A stretch of 64,000 nt of DNA from Sabellastarte sp. h YS-2021 (lineage: Eukaryota; Annelida; Polychaeta; Sabellida; Sabellidae), in contig OZ024936.1 of assembly GCA_964017235.1 (NCBI GenBank), positions 48,039,028 through 48,103,027 of the forward strand, given 5' to 3'. Shown here one piece after another: positions 30,852-41,676 of the stretch. How positions within the stretch are numbered: position 1 is the first letter of the stretch; the number at the start of each line of letters is the position of its first letter. Position numbers and translations under genes: made by a program. The notes beneath the pieces were generated by a model, which saw nothing but the letters and a program-made list of their open reading frames with translations, was not told the DNA's origin and made no database searches.

Positions 30852-31298
30852 TTAACATAAGTTTACTAAATTATCTAACTACAACAAACAATGTACAGTA
30901 TTTTGTCATATTTTATCAATATATCAGACGTTTTGTCCTCAAAAGTCTTCAAAAACCACATCACGGCTCATTATTTATGTGTGAGTTATAGCTCATGTAC
31001 GTATTTGACATTTACTAAATCAAACGCATCTGGTTTTTCGCCAAATTTCCGCTTTCGGTAATCGGTTTTAAAATTCGAATTCAACCACAACACTAGGTTG
31101 TTCTAAACTACCTGTTCTATTAGTTAATCTTTCTACTGTCATCATGTCTGGAAAAAAGTGGTTTTAATGTATTGTTAAAATGTTTTCAAGATTGGTTTAC
31201 CAGTGATATAAATAACAATATTTCAAGATGAAAATATATAGGGAGAGCTGATTATTAAATGTAATTTAAATTTTGCATTATTTTTTGTGGGATTTCAG

Positions 31299-31404
31299 TC
31301 AACACAAGGAACTGCAAATTATGATATCAGAAACTCCAATGATTTTGATAATGATGAAGAAGTATTTATCCCAATGAATACAGCCCCGATGCTAACAGTA
31401 AAAG
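31299..31404 (+). CDS. WDR48: WDR48/UAF1 ortholog, internal exon (35 codons plus 1 nt)
   Basis: Bordered by a T-rich acceptor (ggatttcag) and a gtaaga donor. Enters in phase 0, as the exon at 13598 leaves, and exits after one base of a Gly codon that is completed at 39701. The product is an acidic linker ('NDFDNDEEVFIP...') ending 'TVKG', lining up with the variable loop that precedes 'GGASI.Q.H.LNDKRH' in WDR48 proteins. Alone it would not be identifiable. The phase match on both sides is the main evidence. Confidence 0.72.
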
Positions 31405-31866
31405 GTAAGAATGTTACGAAAGCGCTGGTGTACCCTACTTTGCTTTTGCCTCTAAAATCATAGGTTGGTGTCCAAAAAAGTAATTGTCGAGTTACTATAA
31501 AGTGTCTGCCTGCCTGTTAAAGGCCAGTTGAATGTCCATGATGATTATTAAAACACTAATAGGTTTTTAAGCATGAAAATTGTCGGCAGGCCCATTTTTT
31601 TTCTTTCGGGACATTCTTACACCACAGTATGGATGTTTGAGAGCAACTTTGGATTGGCATTTTTAGATCGGGAATGTTTGAGGGAATTTTTGGGAATGAT
31701 CTGAATTTATCATTAACTGCTGTCAATCCTTATCAGACCTTTAACCCTATCACAAATCTTTTTTAAAGCCATCTTAACATTCCTAAAGCAATCTTACCTC
31801 TCTTACATCAATCCTAGTGACCAGAGGTGCTTCTAGGATGAATTTTTTTGCTGGATTTCACATATA
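31405..31866. other. Intron sequence, nothing recognised
   Basis: First part of the 8.3-kb WDR48 intron, up to the TA (31865-31866) flanking MITE copy 3. Confidence 0.4.
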
Positions 31867-32091
31867 GAGTAAGAAATCTAAAATTCGCCAGGAATCTAAA
31901 ATTCGCCACCTCTAAAACCTTAGTTAATTTTATGAAGAAAATGATGTTTTTGTCTAAAAATTGGTATTTTTCAGTTCAAAAAGCCTTAATTTACTATACC
32001 GTCCACAAATCTCACCACAATTCATTTATTTCATTAGTATTTTCACATGTGGCGAATTTCAGATATGTGGCGAATTTTAGATTTCTTACTC
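31867..32091 (-). mobile_element. 225-bp TA-flanked MITE, copy 3 (inverted)
   Basis: Identical length and termini to the other three copies, opposite orientation. TA at 31865-31866 and 32092-32093. Confidence 0.85.
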
Positions 32092-32093
32092 TA

Positions 32094-33419
32094 ATAATTT
32101 CGTCTAGAGACATGGATTTTGTTGAAGTATGCAGCAACAAAATAATATGAGAACGCATAGTACATAAGGCAATACAGGAAATATATGAACAGAAAAGGCA
32201 AGAGATCTAGAAAAATGAAACACTGTAGGGATGGAGAGTTAATGCTTCGGTTTTGATGTTTTCCATCAAAACATGTTTTACATAATGCTGACATTGTGGT
32301 TTTGTGGTTGCTTACATTTGTGAAAGAATTCAAATATACTGTCTGCTAGAGACAATATTTAGGTGTATTACACCCAATAATATAAAATGACTCATTTTTG
32401 GCAGTCGTGGGGGATCTCACAGTCGAGTTATAGCTCATGTACGCATTTGATGTTTACTTTTTGAAATTCTTAGAATCAACACTGTAAGTGATTTTATAGG
32501 GCTTCTTAAGATTTGTCAACCATTTTCTGAGGATTTGGAAGCAGATCAAAATGTTTTCGGGAAACAATCGAATGGAATCAGAAAGTAATTTTTTCATGAC
32601 ATAGTTGGAAAGTTCTGATAACCAATCTCAGTGTCACTTGGAAAGATATATGAAACCTATCAGAAATTCACCCATGGATCGTGAGTGATTGATTCTATTT
32701 CTTCCAGTCTGGAGATAGGTTTAAGACCCACTCAGCATGGAACTGGCCTTTAAGTGTCTGATAGAGCAGAAAACTATGACAGGAGATAGGCTAGTCAGAA
32801 TAGGTGGGTCTTCAGTTGTCATGTAAACCCAGTGATACTAGCCTTGGTTCTGATGGCTTGAGTAAGCCCAGCTGTATTGTAAGAATATAAAATCCTACAT
32901 ATAACCTTTGACATTTGTAAACCCAACTACCAAAGCATTATCATTTTCACTGAGATATAAAACAGACTCGCAGTATGTGGCATTTGTAAGTGAGGAAATC
33001 AAATTCTATTTCGAATCCTTGACCTTTGAGAAATTCTATTCACATTTGTGATTGGTTGTGAACTTAAAGACTTCATTGGTCTAAATTCTGATTTCTCCAA
33101 AAGAAAATATATTGTTGTCTTTCAAAAAGTGAACCCACTGTGGTGAATTTGGTCTGTTGAGACAAATTTCACATTACCAATAATTTTCTATCTCTAAAAT
33201 GAAATTGCTTGATATACTTACCATAAAAAGTTCTCTGACTGATCTTGTTGCACGGCACTTTTTCACACTTATGAAAAAATATGTAAGCGTGTAAAAAATA
33301 ATTCTCAGACCTAATTATTTTGTACATTTGTAGACACGACAGGCATTCAGCCCACAAGTGTTGTACAATGAATAATCATAAACTTTTGCTGTCTTTTCTT
33401 TTGCTGTGAAAAGTAATTC
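32094..33419. other. Intron sequence, nothing recognised
   Basis: No reading frame or repeat of note, except that 'gagttatagctcatgtacg' and its flank at about 32422-32455 repeat a segment at about 30984-31018 on the other side of the WDR48 exon. Confidence 0.4.
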
Positions 33420-33655
33420 CAGACAGGGAAAACACAGGGAATTTGAAAATTTTGCAAAAACACAGGGAAAACACAGGGAATTTGAAAATTTCAGAATGAT
33501 TTTGAAGAGTAACAGCCATTTGCATTCACGTGCCGCGGGTCACGACTTGCAGGTCACATTTGATGTTTTGGCTTGATTGTGTTATTTTATTTATAAAATC
33601 CACAGGGAAAAATATAAACTTCACAGGGGAAACACAGGGAATTTAAATTGGAAAA
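33420..33655 (+). repeat. Short tandem repeat 'aacacagggaatttgaaaatt'
   Basis: The 'acacagggaa' phrase recurs about five times with variable spacing, ending where DIRS element 2 similarity starts. It may have taken part in the loss of the element's 5' end. Confidence 0.6.
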
Positions 33656-33659
33656 GGGA

Positions 33660-35235
33660 GTGGGAACCATGTGGAAAAGACATCTCTGCTAATCAGTATC
33701 TGTCATCCAGCCAGCTTGTGCCCGACCAACAGACTGTTAGATCTTCTTTATCAACAAAGCGCACTGGCACCGACTCGTCTACCAAATATCAGTCAGCCAG
33801 CCAGCTTAAACAAGACCGACACCGGCCAAGGTCCCCTTCTCCTAGGCGCACTGGCAGGGATTCCTCTGTCTCTGGACATCAATGAGCCAGCCAGCCGGAA
33901 CCAACCTTCTATACATGCTGGTACCGACCCTTCTGCTCACAGACATTCTTCAGAAAGCAAAGTCCGGTCCGACTGACCTAAATCTGCTCTGGCCACCGAC
34001 TCCGGCTCTCCTACTTTGTGTAGACAGAGACGCGATAGTTCTTCTAGTGGGAGCTCTGCTTCTGGTACTGATTACTCTGACCAACCACCTGTGGACTTAT
34101 ACGCAGAGGAGGGAGAGTTATCAGGGATCAAGAGTGTACTACTACTGAGCCCGACCAAGCTATTAGTGAAGAACAGACTTATAGGGAGACCATGAGCAGC
34201 ATCAGATCATATATGGGCTGGTCAAACATCCCTGAACTGGATAGTGCTACAACGGGCTCAGATGATAACCCCTTTTCTGGTCTGAAGTCTTCTACCCCAG
34301 GGAAAGTCTCTGTCCAGATGCCCACGGAAGAATGTCTTTGTAAAAAGCTCAGCAAATTGAACGTTACTCTGGTTGAGGGGTATCCCTCCCGAAGTTCTGA
34401 AGCCAGTGGCTTGATGATGGACCAGTTCTTGAGGCCTGCAAAGTCACAATCCAAGTGGTACGGGCTGTCATCCGACCACAAAGGTGACCCTGCCGCAGTC
34501 TCGACCTGGTGTACGGACGCATGCAAACTTAACAGTTCCTACAGCAGAATTGCCCGGCAGTCTGGTATCACTTCTACCCATCCTACTTCAAGGCGTATCT
34601 CTCAGGAGACGCTCAGACGATGGGAGAAATCTGCAAGAGAGGCTACAGTCATCTGCAACCAGGCTGCCAGCTTCAATAAATGTTTGTTCAAGGTGCAGCA
34701 GAAGATGCAGGAACAATTTAAGCTTGTATGCTCCAAAAGCAAGGGTAAAAGCTTGTCCAAGATGTCTACTGCCATGGAAGAAATGCAGTATCTCATGAAC
34801 TTTAACTCTAGTATCTGCCAGGCTGCTGCAAAGACCATGGAGCACCTTACGGAGTTTGTTTTTATTTCCATGGGCAACTTGACATTGGCTCGTCAGGACT
34901 CTTACCTCACACACATCAAGACAAGGGTAAAAGCAGACACTTTGGCCGATCTACGTACAGCTCCCATTCACATTGCAACTCTCTTTCCAGACCACCTTAT
35001 TAAGAAAGCTGAGGAAGAGATAGTGCATTTTGAGAGTAAGGGTCAGTCTTCAAGTACAAAGAGCAAGGGTCGGTACCACCCCTATGAAAGGCCGGACAGA
35101 AAAGCAGATAGGAAATCTTCCTTCAAGCAGGACAAGCCTTCCTGGAAAAACATTGGCAAAGCTCAGCACAAGACAAGTCGAGGAAAGGCAGCACACTACT
35201 CGCGACCAGCCAAGGGCCAGCAGTCCTATAAATGA
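33660..35235 (+). pseudogene. gag: DIRS element 2 gag remnant
   Basis: The final frame (34192-35235) aligns well with the element 1 gag core: 'YMGWSNIPEL', 'LCKKLSKLN', 'LVEGYPSRS', 'KWYGL', and a basic C-terminus ending 'SYK'. Upstream the match changes frame near 34135 and meets stops at 33883 and 33977. The N-terminal Cys/His cluster is absent. An imperfect repeat of about 100 bp ('cagccagccagc') gives a Ser/Gln/Arg-rich segment at 33690-33900. The gag stop TGA is at 35233-35235, followed by CAATCA, and the frame then stays open to 35523. Confidence 0.8.
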
Positions 35236-37509
35236 CAATCACTGTGTCAACAAGTTACAGGGAGGACTGCTGGCCGGGAGCCAGACATCAACACAAGAAC
35301 ACTTAATAAACAGTTCTGTAAACTTAAATGTTGTAAATCCTGTTCATACTGCGCCCGGGCATTCCCAAAAGAAAGGAGTAAGTCCCGGGTTGCCAGTTTG
35401 TCATATGCCAACAGATTACAAATTAAAATATGTGAAAGGTGTTTCTTGTGTCACTCAATTGTGTTGTGTAAAGCCTGTAATAAATGTCAAACTTGCTGCA
35501 CAAAATCTTCCTGTAGGGGCTAGACTTCAAAACTTTTGGCAAACTTGGCTGGATCTGGGGGCCGGTCCGAAAGTAGTTCAAATCCTGAAAGAGGGTTACA
35601 CCCTGCCCTTTCGGATCCGGCCAAAACTAACAAGGTCTCCCACAGTCGTAAGCTGCTATGTCAATCCTCACAGGAACAGCTACCTGTTGGAGGCATTACA
35701 TCAGCTTATAGACAAGAACACAGTAGAACTGGTCCACAATCAAACATCTCTGGGGTTTTTCAACAGACTATTTTTAGTCCCCAAACCCAACAACAAATGG
35801 AGACCTATACTAGACCTGAGCAAACTGAATCTCTTCCTCAAGACGGAAAAATTCAAAATAGAGACACCGGAAACCATCAGGACATCCCTCCAACAAGGGG
35901 AATGGGTTACCTCAATCGACTTCAAGAACGCCTATTTCCATATTCCAATACAGGAACAGTCCAGGAAATATCTAAGATTTTATGTCCAGGGTCGGACATA
36001 CCAATTCAAAGCTCTGCCTTTCGGTCTGTTCACAGCACCCTTGGAGTTCACTGTAGTAGCAAAGGAGATGAAACTAATGGCCACACAAAAGGGTATAAGA
36101 ATCCACCAATACCTAGACGACTAGTTGGTGAGAGTCTCTTCCCACCAGGTCTGTCTCCAACATACTCAGAGTTTAGTGAGAATGTGTCAAAGGCTTGGCT
36201 GGCTGGTGAACGTGGAGAAATCGGAGCTGGAGCCCAAACAAGTCTTCGATTTCGTAGGCTACCAGTTCAACCTCAGGTCCGGTCGGGTCAGACCGACACC
36301 AGACTGTTGGCAAAAGCTTCAGGACTAAATACTGGAAATACTGTCCTCACCGGCTTGTCCGGTCCGGCAGTTTATGTCTCTGATAGGGTTACTCACGGCC
36401 ACAGAAAAACAGGTTCACCTAGGCCGCCTTCACATGCGACCCATACAATGGCACCTCAAAAACAACTGGAGGGTTCCAGAGTCACTAGAAAGGTGATTCC
36501 CATCCCCAGGTCCTTGCACCCGCACTTACAATGGTGGTTAAACTAAGACAATGTTCTCACAGGCCAGCCATTACACCCTATAAAACATGCGCTGCAAATA
36601 TTTACAGACGCATCAAAAGAAGGGTGGGGCGCTCACTTAAATGAGCACATTGCAAGGGGAACCTGGCCCCTACCAGAAAGCAAGCTGCACATAAACTACC
36701 TAGAACTCCAAGTCAGGTTTCTTAGCATTAAAAGAGTTCCGAGACCTTTGCATAAACAAGATAGTTCTTGTAGCAAGGAAGGAGGTATGAGATCGGGTCC
36801 GCTTTGCACCCTTTTATGGAGGATCTTGACCTGGTGTACTAGACATCAGGTAATCCTCAAAGCCAGACATATTCCGGGCCATCTAAATGTGATAGCAGAC
36901 AATCTATCCAGACTAGGCCAGACCATCCAGACAGAGTGGTCTCTCCTTCCAGAGGTCTTCCAAGCTATATGCAGCAGGTGGCACTGGCCTCAAGTGGACT
37001 TGTTGGCCACAAGGTTCAATAACAAGTTGCCTCTATTTGTGTCACCAGTGCCAGATCCCCTGGCCACAGCAGTGGATGCACTCAGTCTGCCATGGGAGGA
37101 TCTGGATGCTTACGCCTTCCCACCAACAGCCATCTTGGGCAAAGTGGTGGAGAAGTTGCAGGACACCCCATTCATGAGTATCATCTTGATTGCCCCGGGG
37201 TTGCTGAACATGCCCTGGTTTTGGGATCTGGTAACCATGTCCAGTCAAATCCCACTGAGCCTACCTTTCCTGCCCAACCTTCTAACCCAACCATTCAATC
37301 AGATCCCTCACAGAAATCTGACAAACCTGAATCCCCATGCCTGGCTCCTAGAGCCACAGCAATCAAGAGACAAGGTTTCTCTAAGGCAGTGGCAGAAAGG
37401 ATTGAGGCTCCTCAAAGGGGATCCACCCGATCAGTCTATGAGGCAAAGTGGGCCATTTTTACAAAATGGTGCATCTCTAATCAAGTGGACTTCAGGGCAC
37501 CCACTGTGA
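35030..37509 (+). pseudogene. pol: DIRS element 2 RT / RNase H / methyltransferase remnant
   Basis: RT motifs are readable ('IDFKNAYFHIPI', 'KALPFGLFTAPLEFT', YLDD), but a TAG at 36122-36124 replaces the Trp codon right after YLDD. Another stop and a frame change follow near 36328, so RNase H lies in another frame. RNase H retains 'FTDASKEGWGAH' but has lost the 'ATDNTTVVAYIN' block around 36745. The Dam-like part ('DLLATRFN', 'AFPP') is open in the 36748-37509 frame. Clearly non-functional. Confidence 0.88.
35236..35523 (+). pseudogene. Cysteine-rich domain after gag stop (DIRS element 2)
   Basis: Same frame as gag, entered only through the TGA, since no ATG lies in frame before the domain. 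It keeps the element 1 pattern with 'CKLKCCKSCSYC', 'ICERCFLCHS', 'LCKACNKCQTCC', and ends in a TAG at 35521-35523 that element 1 lacks. The conservation argues that the domain was once translated. Its function is unknown. Confidence 0.5.
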
Positions 37510-38381
37510 ATACAGTGGCTGACTTCCTTCTGTACCTATTTCAGGACAGGAAGCTACAGCCCAGTACCATTGATGGTTACAGGTCAGCCATTGCTGACAA
37601 ATTGGGGAATTCACCCATCAATATCAGCAAGGATGAAAACCTCACTCGTCTCCTGGATAGTTTCCATAGAGACAGGCCCAAAGGTCGGAGGGGAATTCCC
37701 TCCTGGAACCTCTCATTGGTATTACACCAGCTGACCAAGGCTCCCTTTGAACCCATTAAAGAGGTGTCTCTGAAGCATTTGACCTTCAAGAAGGTCTTTC
37801 TCTTAGCCCTTGGGTCAGGCAAGCGAAGGAGTGAGTTACATGCTTGGCTGAACAGAAACATAAGACACCAGTCTGACTGGTCAAAAGTTTCCCTGTATCC
37901 ATCACCCAGCTTTCTTTCCAAGAACCAGCTGGCAAAAGAGGGTCCAGACAGTGTGGCCCCAGTGGTAATACCAGCCCTGGCCCCTACTCTGGATAGATCC
38001 CTCAAGTCTGATAGGTCCCCATGTCCGGTCAGAGCTCTGTGCTATTATCTGGACAGGACATCAGACCTCAGGCAGAATAAGGAGTTGGTCTTTGTCTCCT
38101 TCAAGAAAGGTTTCGGCAAGGACATCTCACCTGCCACCATCTCCTCTTGGATCAAACAGACTGTGATCCTGTGTTATGAGCTCTCAGACCAAGACTCACA
38201 CACCTTACACCAGGTCAAGGCCCATGATGTCAGGTCCTTTGCAGCCTCAAAGGTCTTTCAAGCAGGAGTCTCTCTGGAACAAATCTTATCAGCGTGCCAC
38301 TGGAAATCCCATAATACTTTCACTCAATTTTATCTGAAAGATGTGTTATGGACTGACTCAGAGCTCATTTGGGGCCAGTAG
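37092..38381 (+). CDS. DIRS element 2 tyrosine recombinase (domain open, C-terminus shifted)
   Basis: Recombinase similarity begins near 37300 and contains 'GKRRSELHAW', 'HDVRSFAASK', 'CHWKSHNTFTQFYL', that is Arg, HxxR, His and the Tyr nucleophile. A one-base shift near 38365 replaces the last residues ('LGPVVAAQQIH' is readable in the next frame). The start is undefined because the frame runs back under RT. The domain is intact inside a dead element, so activity would need expression from elsewhere. Confidence 0.8.
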   Translation: MGGSGCLRLPTNSHLGQSGGEVAGHPIHEYHLDCPGVAEHALVLGSGNHVQSNPTEPTFPAQPSNPTIQSDPSQKSDKPESPCLAPRATAIKRQGFSKAVAERIEAPQRGSTRSVYEAKWAIFTKWCISNQVDFRAPTVNTVADFLLYLFQDRKLQPSTIDGYRSAIADKLGNSPINISKDENLTRLLDSFHRDRPKGRRGIPSWNLSLVLHQLTKAPFEPIKEVSLKHLTFKKVFLLALGSGKRRSELHAWLNRNIRHQSDWSKVSLYPSPSFLSKNQLAKEGPDSVAPVVIPALAPTLDRSLKSDRSPCPVRALCYYLDRTSDLRQNKELVFVSFKKGFGKDISPATISSWIKQTVILCYELSDQDSHTLHQVKAHDVRSFAASKVFQAGVSLEQILSACHWKSHNTFTQFYLKDVLWTDSELIWGQ

Positions 38382-38478
38382 TGGCTGCTCAGCAGATCCA
38401 CAAATAGCCCTAATGCGAGAGGAGTTTTGTACCTGTGTAAATACTGTACATATTGATAAGTTCGTACATAAGAAAAAG

Positions 38479-38515
<37 letters not shown>

Positions 38516-38527
38516 AAAAAAAAAAAA
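38479..38527 (+). repeat. (ATC)n microsatellite followed by A tract
   Basis: Eleven ATC triplets and then about 16 A, in the 3' untranslated part of DIRS element 2. Confidence 0.9.
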
Positions 38528-38611
38528 GTCTGACGTGCTTCCTTAGGGAGGTTTATTTCTATGGGGCTGAACTCATCCCTCTCCTCCCCTGCCTCAGTGC
38601 AGTCAGATAGG

Positions 38612-38623
38612 AAAAAGGGGGGG
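38612..38623 (+). other. A5G7 purine tract of DIRS element 2
   Basis: Preceded by CCTCAGTGCAGTC, matching the context of the element 1 tract at 25901. Confidence 0.6.
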
Positions 38624-38786
38624 TATGTCGGTTTGGACTATTTGACCGGTTTCTGTAGACCAACTATAGCCTTAAGGGTTTCCCGACCTCACGGTCGACC
38701 CAGGCTTGGAAGAAAATTGTTAGTTTTTATACTGAATTCTCTTAGGTCCCCAGTAACTTACCCGCCGACCAAGCTGTAGTTATTCA

Positions 38787-38882
38787 GCAATTGTCCATTG
38801 GATAGGATGTATTAACGCAATAAAGTTGCAAATTTAATAAGTAAATTAAATTTTTATAAGTTAATACCCTATCCAATGGACA
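38787..38882 (+). repeat. DIRS element 2 internal complementary region
   Basis: 'ccattggataggatgtatta' to 'aataccctatccaatgg' with the join GCAATAAAG/TTGCAAATTT. The right half is complementary to the right end of the element, and the left half has no partner because the left end is lost. Confidence 0.88.
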
Positions 38883-38941
38883 CACAAGACCCTCCCAACC
38901 GGCCCCGCTATCAGTTTACTGGGGGTCCTACCAAGTTTGGA

Positions 38942-39155
38942 CAACGAAAAAGATGCCATGACGTCACGCTGTCTAGACAGGAAGCAAATACCGCGCCACC
39001 TGGCGAGTGCACTTAAGGGCCGGCTGACCAGTATGCATGCATACAGGATGACTTTTTCTGTCGTTTGGCGGCCGGTCCGTGCCGACCGGATTAGCAATTG
39101 TGCATTGGATAGGGTATTCACTTATAAAAATTTAATTTACTAATTAAATGTGCAA
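38942..39155 (-). repeat. DIRS element 2 right inverted terminal repeat
   Basis: Begins with AACGAAAAAGATGCCATGAC, contains TGACGTCA at 38959-38966, and runs to 'gtgcattggatagggtattc' and the AT-rich terminus. Resembles the element 1 repeat in order of motifs. Confidence 0.85.
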
Positions 39156-39424
39156 ATTTGTAGGTTACATAGTCTTAAAAATCTTTACAATAAATCAGGA
39201 CTTGTTTATGCTAAATTGACAAAGTGTATTCATAGCAAGTTTTGCTGACATATATAAAATTAAGATGCATCTGTCCTTATGTTCCAATATTTAGGTCAAA
39301 TACATTGCATGACAGATGATAAAAAGTGGGTCCATATTTATAATCATTCTAATGTTTTTCAAATAAGAATTTTCTTAGATTTATTTATCTCGTATTTTAT
39401 GTCACACCTAGTACCTTTGTATTG

Positions 39425-39613
39425 GTTATATTGAAACGGGTAGTTGGAAGGGCAGAAGAAACCAGTGCATACAGTTGGTCAAGGTTATGCATTGTGAACT
39501 GCTGACCAACAGCAAGCATCTACCAGTTTTCCTGCTTGAGGTCAGACCTGGATTTGAAATCTGATGTTTAGAGTGAGAGGTGATTGTGTTATCTCTGTGC
39601 TGGCATGGCTCTC
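39425..39613 (-). repeat. SINE-like repeat, family S2 copy 2
   Basis: Shares 'aaaccagtgcatacagttgg', 'tcaaggtt' and 'gaactgc' with the copy at 6530-6723. The polymerase III boxes are more decayed. It ends about 90 bp before a WDR48 exon. Confidence 0.55.
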
Positions 39614-39700
39614 AGAATTTTCTTAGAATATGGGCAATTTCTAATGAATATAGGGTCTGGTCTCGAGCTGTTATTGTTAAGTTTGTAAATTCTTCTTCAG

Positions 39701-39798
39701 GTGGGGCGAGCATTCGACAATACCACGTGTTAAATGACAAGAGACATGTAATCACAAAAGACTCGGACAGTAATGTGTCACTTTATGATGTGCTCACT
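39701..39798 (+). CDS. WDR48: WDR48/UAF1 ortholog, internal exon (33 residues)
   Basis: Acceptor 'tcttcttcag', donor gtaagt. With the split Gly it encodes [20 protein letters not shown] and then [13 protein letters not shown]. This is the most diagnostic WDR48 segment here: 'GGASI.Q.H.LNDKRH..TKD...NV..(W/Y)DVL' is strongly conserved among WDR48 proteins and forms a WD40 blade ending in a WD-like dipeptide (YD here). It leaves in phase 0. The following exon ('...VEDLG...') was not found before 64000. Confidence 0.88.
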
Positions 39799-40499
39799 GT
39801 AAGTATTATTAAGTGTCCTTAGTGGCTGCATTCCAACCATAATGGACAATTGCAGGCAAAATATTTTTAATGCCAAATGTGTGATGTTGATTTGAGCAAA
39901 AACCATGCAGTTGACTATCCATTTATATATGATGTAAACAGATATGATTGTTTATTCTCTAACTGATAAAAAAATCACCCAGCATTTTCTATAAGTTTTC
40001 CAAGAACATTTTACAAAACTGATGATGTCTAACAAGTTTCCAAATTTTTTGTAATTCTGAATAATTCATCACTCTGCACTATTAACAGGCATTTGATTTG
40101 ATCACTTTTTACTACCATCTGTTAAATAGCCATTCCTTTATTGTACATTAATTTTCTTTAGGCTGTCATGACAGAGCGAGATTAATAAATATAGGTTGTC
40201 AGGGCTTTATAAATGAGGCTGAAACATGTAAATTTTTCACTGAAATACTCTTGTACAATTACTCAACTCTTTTTGCAAGTGATTTTCTTTGTCATAAACT
40301 AGCCAGCTATCTGTGTTTGCAAGACAGATATTGAATTTATTAAAGCCTTAATTTGAGTGTGGAGTAAGACTGCTACAGTGAAACCTCCTGTCATCCATTG
40401 ATATGGATTGGTATTATATATTCCATTTCAGTAACCTGCCATAGCAAAAATGCTTTAATTCAGCAACACTGAAGAAGTTATGTTTGAACTTTAAATATA
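39799..40499. other. Intron sequence, nothing recognised
   Basis: AT-rich, no repeat or frame of note. Confidence 0.4.
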
Positions 40500-40724
40500 G
40501 AGTAAGAAATCTAAAATTAGCCACATATCTGAAATTCGCCACATGTCAAAATACTAATAAAATAAATGAATTGTGGTGAGATTTGTTAACTGTATGGTAA
40601 ATTGAGGCTTTTTGAACTGAAAAATACCAATTTTTAGACAAAAACATCATTTTCTTCATAAAATTAACTAAGGTTTTAGAGGTGGCGAATTTTAGATTCC
40701 TGGCGAATTTTAGATTTCTTACTC
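40500..40724 (+). mobile_element. 225-bp TA-flanked MITE, copy 4
   Basis: Same length, termini and orientation as copies 1 and 2. TA at 40498-40499 and 40725-40726. Confidence 0.85.
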
Positions 40725-40726
40725 TA

Positions 40727-41520
40727 TCACAAAATGAATAAGAAGACTGCTAACAAGAAATTGAAGTTCATGAAAACAAAACATGGCAGTTCTGCTCCAA
40801 AAACTTCCTGAATCTCTGAAACTATGAGATAAACTTAAAATGTGTATAATTTCTTCAGATTTAGGATTTCATTGTAACACTCTGTTTTTGTTCCACAACT
40901 ACATTTACACATGTTGGTAATTGAGATATTTGTTATGAAGTGTCATCACAGTATTTGACTAAAATAGTCTCATTACTGATTTACTAATGCCACTGACTCA
41001 TCTCTATCAATTTTACCATGCAGGGAGAGTAAAGATTAAAGTTAATTGGAGGTTTATAAAATAGAAAAGACAGTTTAGTAGAAACATTTACAGAAAAGAA
41101 ATATAAATTTGGGAGAGTAGAGAGAAGTTAATAAAGTGGAATATTCAGATAACGCAAGGTCTGATAATAGAGGTTCTTATTTATTTTAAATTGACCACTC
41201 GGACACCTCTTATAGTTTAACTAAATGTAGCAAAATTCACAGTGACTGCAATTCTGCAGATTGAACCTACACCTTAAAATAGCCACAAAAATCACAATAA
41301 TAATGCTGATGAACATTGAACGTTACTTTGTATATTTAAGATTGCCTTATGATATACAAGGTACTACAGAGTGGTTATCCTAAATATATTGAACCTCTTT
41401 CTTAAACCAACATACAAAGTGTACAATAGTTGTAGAAGTCAAGCTGATGTGGTGCTTGAGGTCCAACACATTACCTCCTCAGTATAATTAGGTCAAAGGT
41501 CAAAGTTGGGATTTTACTTC
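40727..41520. other. Non-coding DNA, nothing recognised
   Basis: No supported feature in this AT-rich stretch. Confidence 0.4.
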
Positions 41521-41550
41521 CTGTTCAACAGCCAGGGTCATATTGGGACA

Positions 41551-41646
41551 GGTCCTCAGCATTTGCCACTTGTGGGAGTCGAACCCACAGGGGTGACAGC
41601 CTATGATTAGATACCGAACTTGCTAACCACTAGGCCACTGAGGACC
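41551..41646 (-). repeat. tRNA-derived SINE head, family S1 copy 2
   Basis: The minus strand starts GGTCCTC and ends GAGGACC, a perfect 7-bp acceptor-like pairing. It has A-box TGGCCTAGTGG, B-box GGTTCGACTCC and a TGTGGG/CCCACA T-stem. An extra ~20 nt separates T-arm and 3' acceptor half, so it is not a normal tRNA. The similarity to copy 1 extends into 41526-41550. Confidence 0.7.
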
Positions 41647-41676
41647 TCCGTATATAAGTCGACTAATTAGCACTTT

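Larger units (their letters stand above)
33660..39155 (+). mobile_element. DIRS-like retrotransposon, element 2 (5'-truncated, decayed)
   Basis: Related to element 1 in gag, RT, YR, ICR and right end. The left terminal repeat, the gag start and the gag zinc cluster are missing. Gag and RT carry frameshifts and stops, and RNase H has an internal deletion. The ICR (38787-38882) still records what the lost left end looked like. The right end closes ATGTGCAA at 39155, followed by ATTTGTAGG, like the other elements. It lies in the WDR48 intron in sense orientation. Confidence 0.9.

Noticed and set aside
34179..34914. Minus-strand ORFs of 91-115 codons in element 2 gag
   Set aside because: Antisense shadows of gag.
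41551..41646. Functional tRNA gene
   Set aside because: Extra sequence between T-arm and acceptor half and similarity to a dispersed copy show a SINE head.
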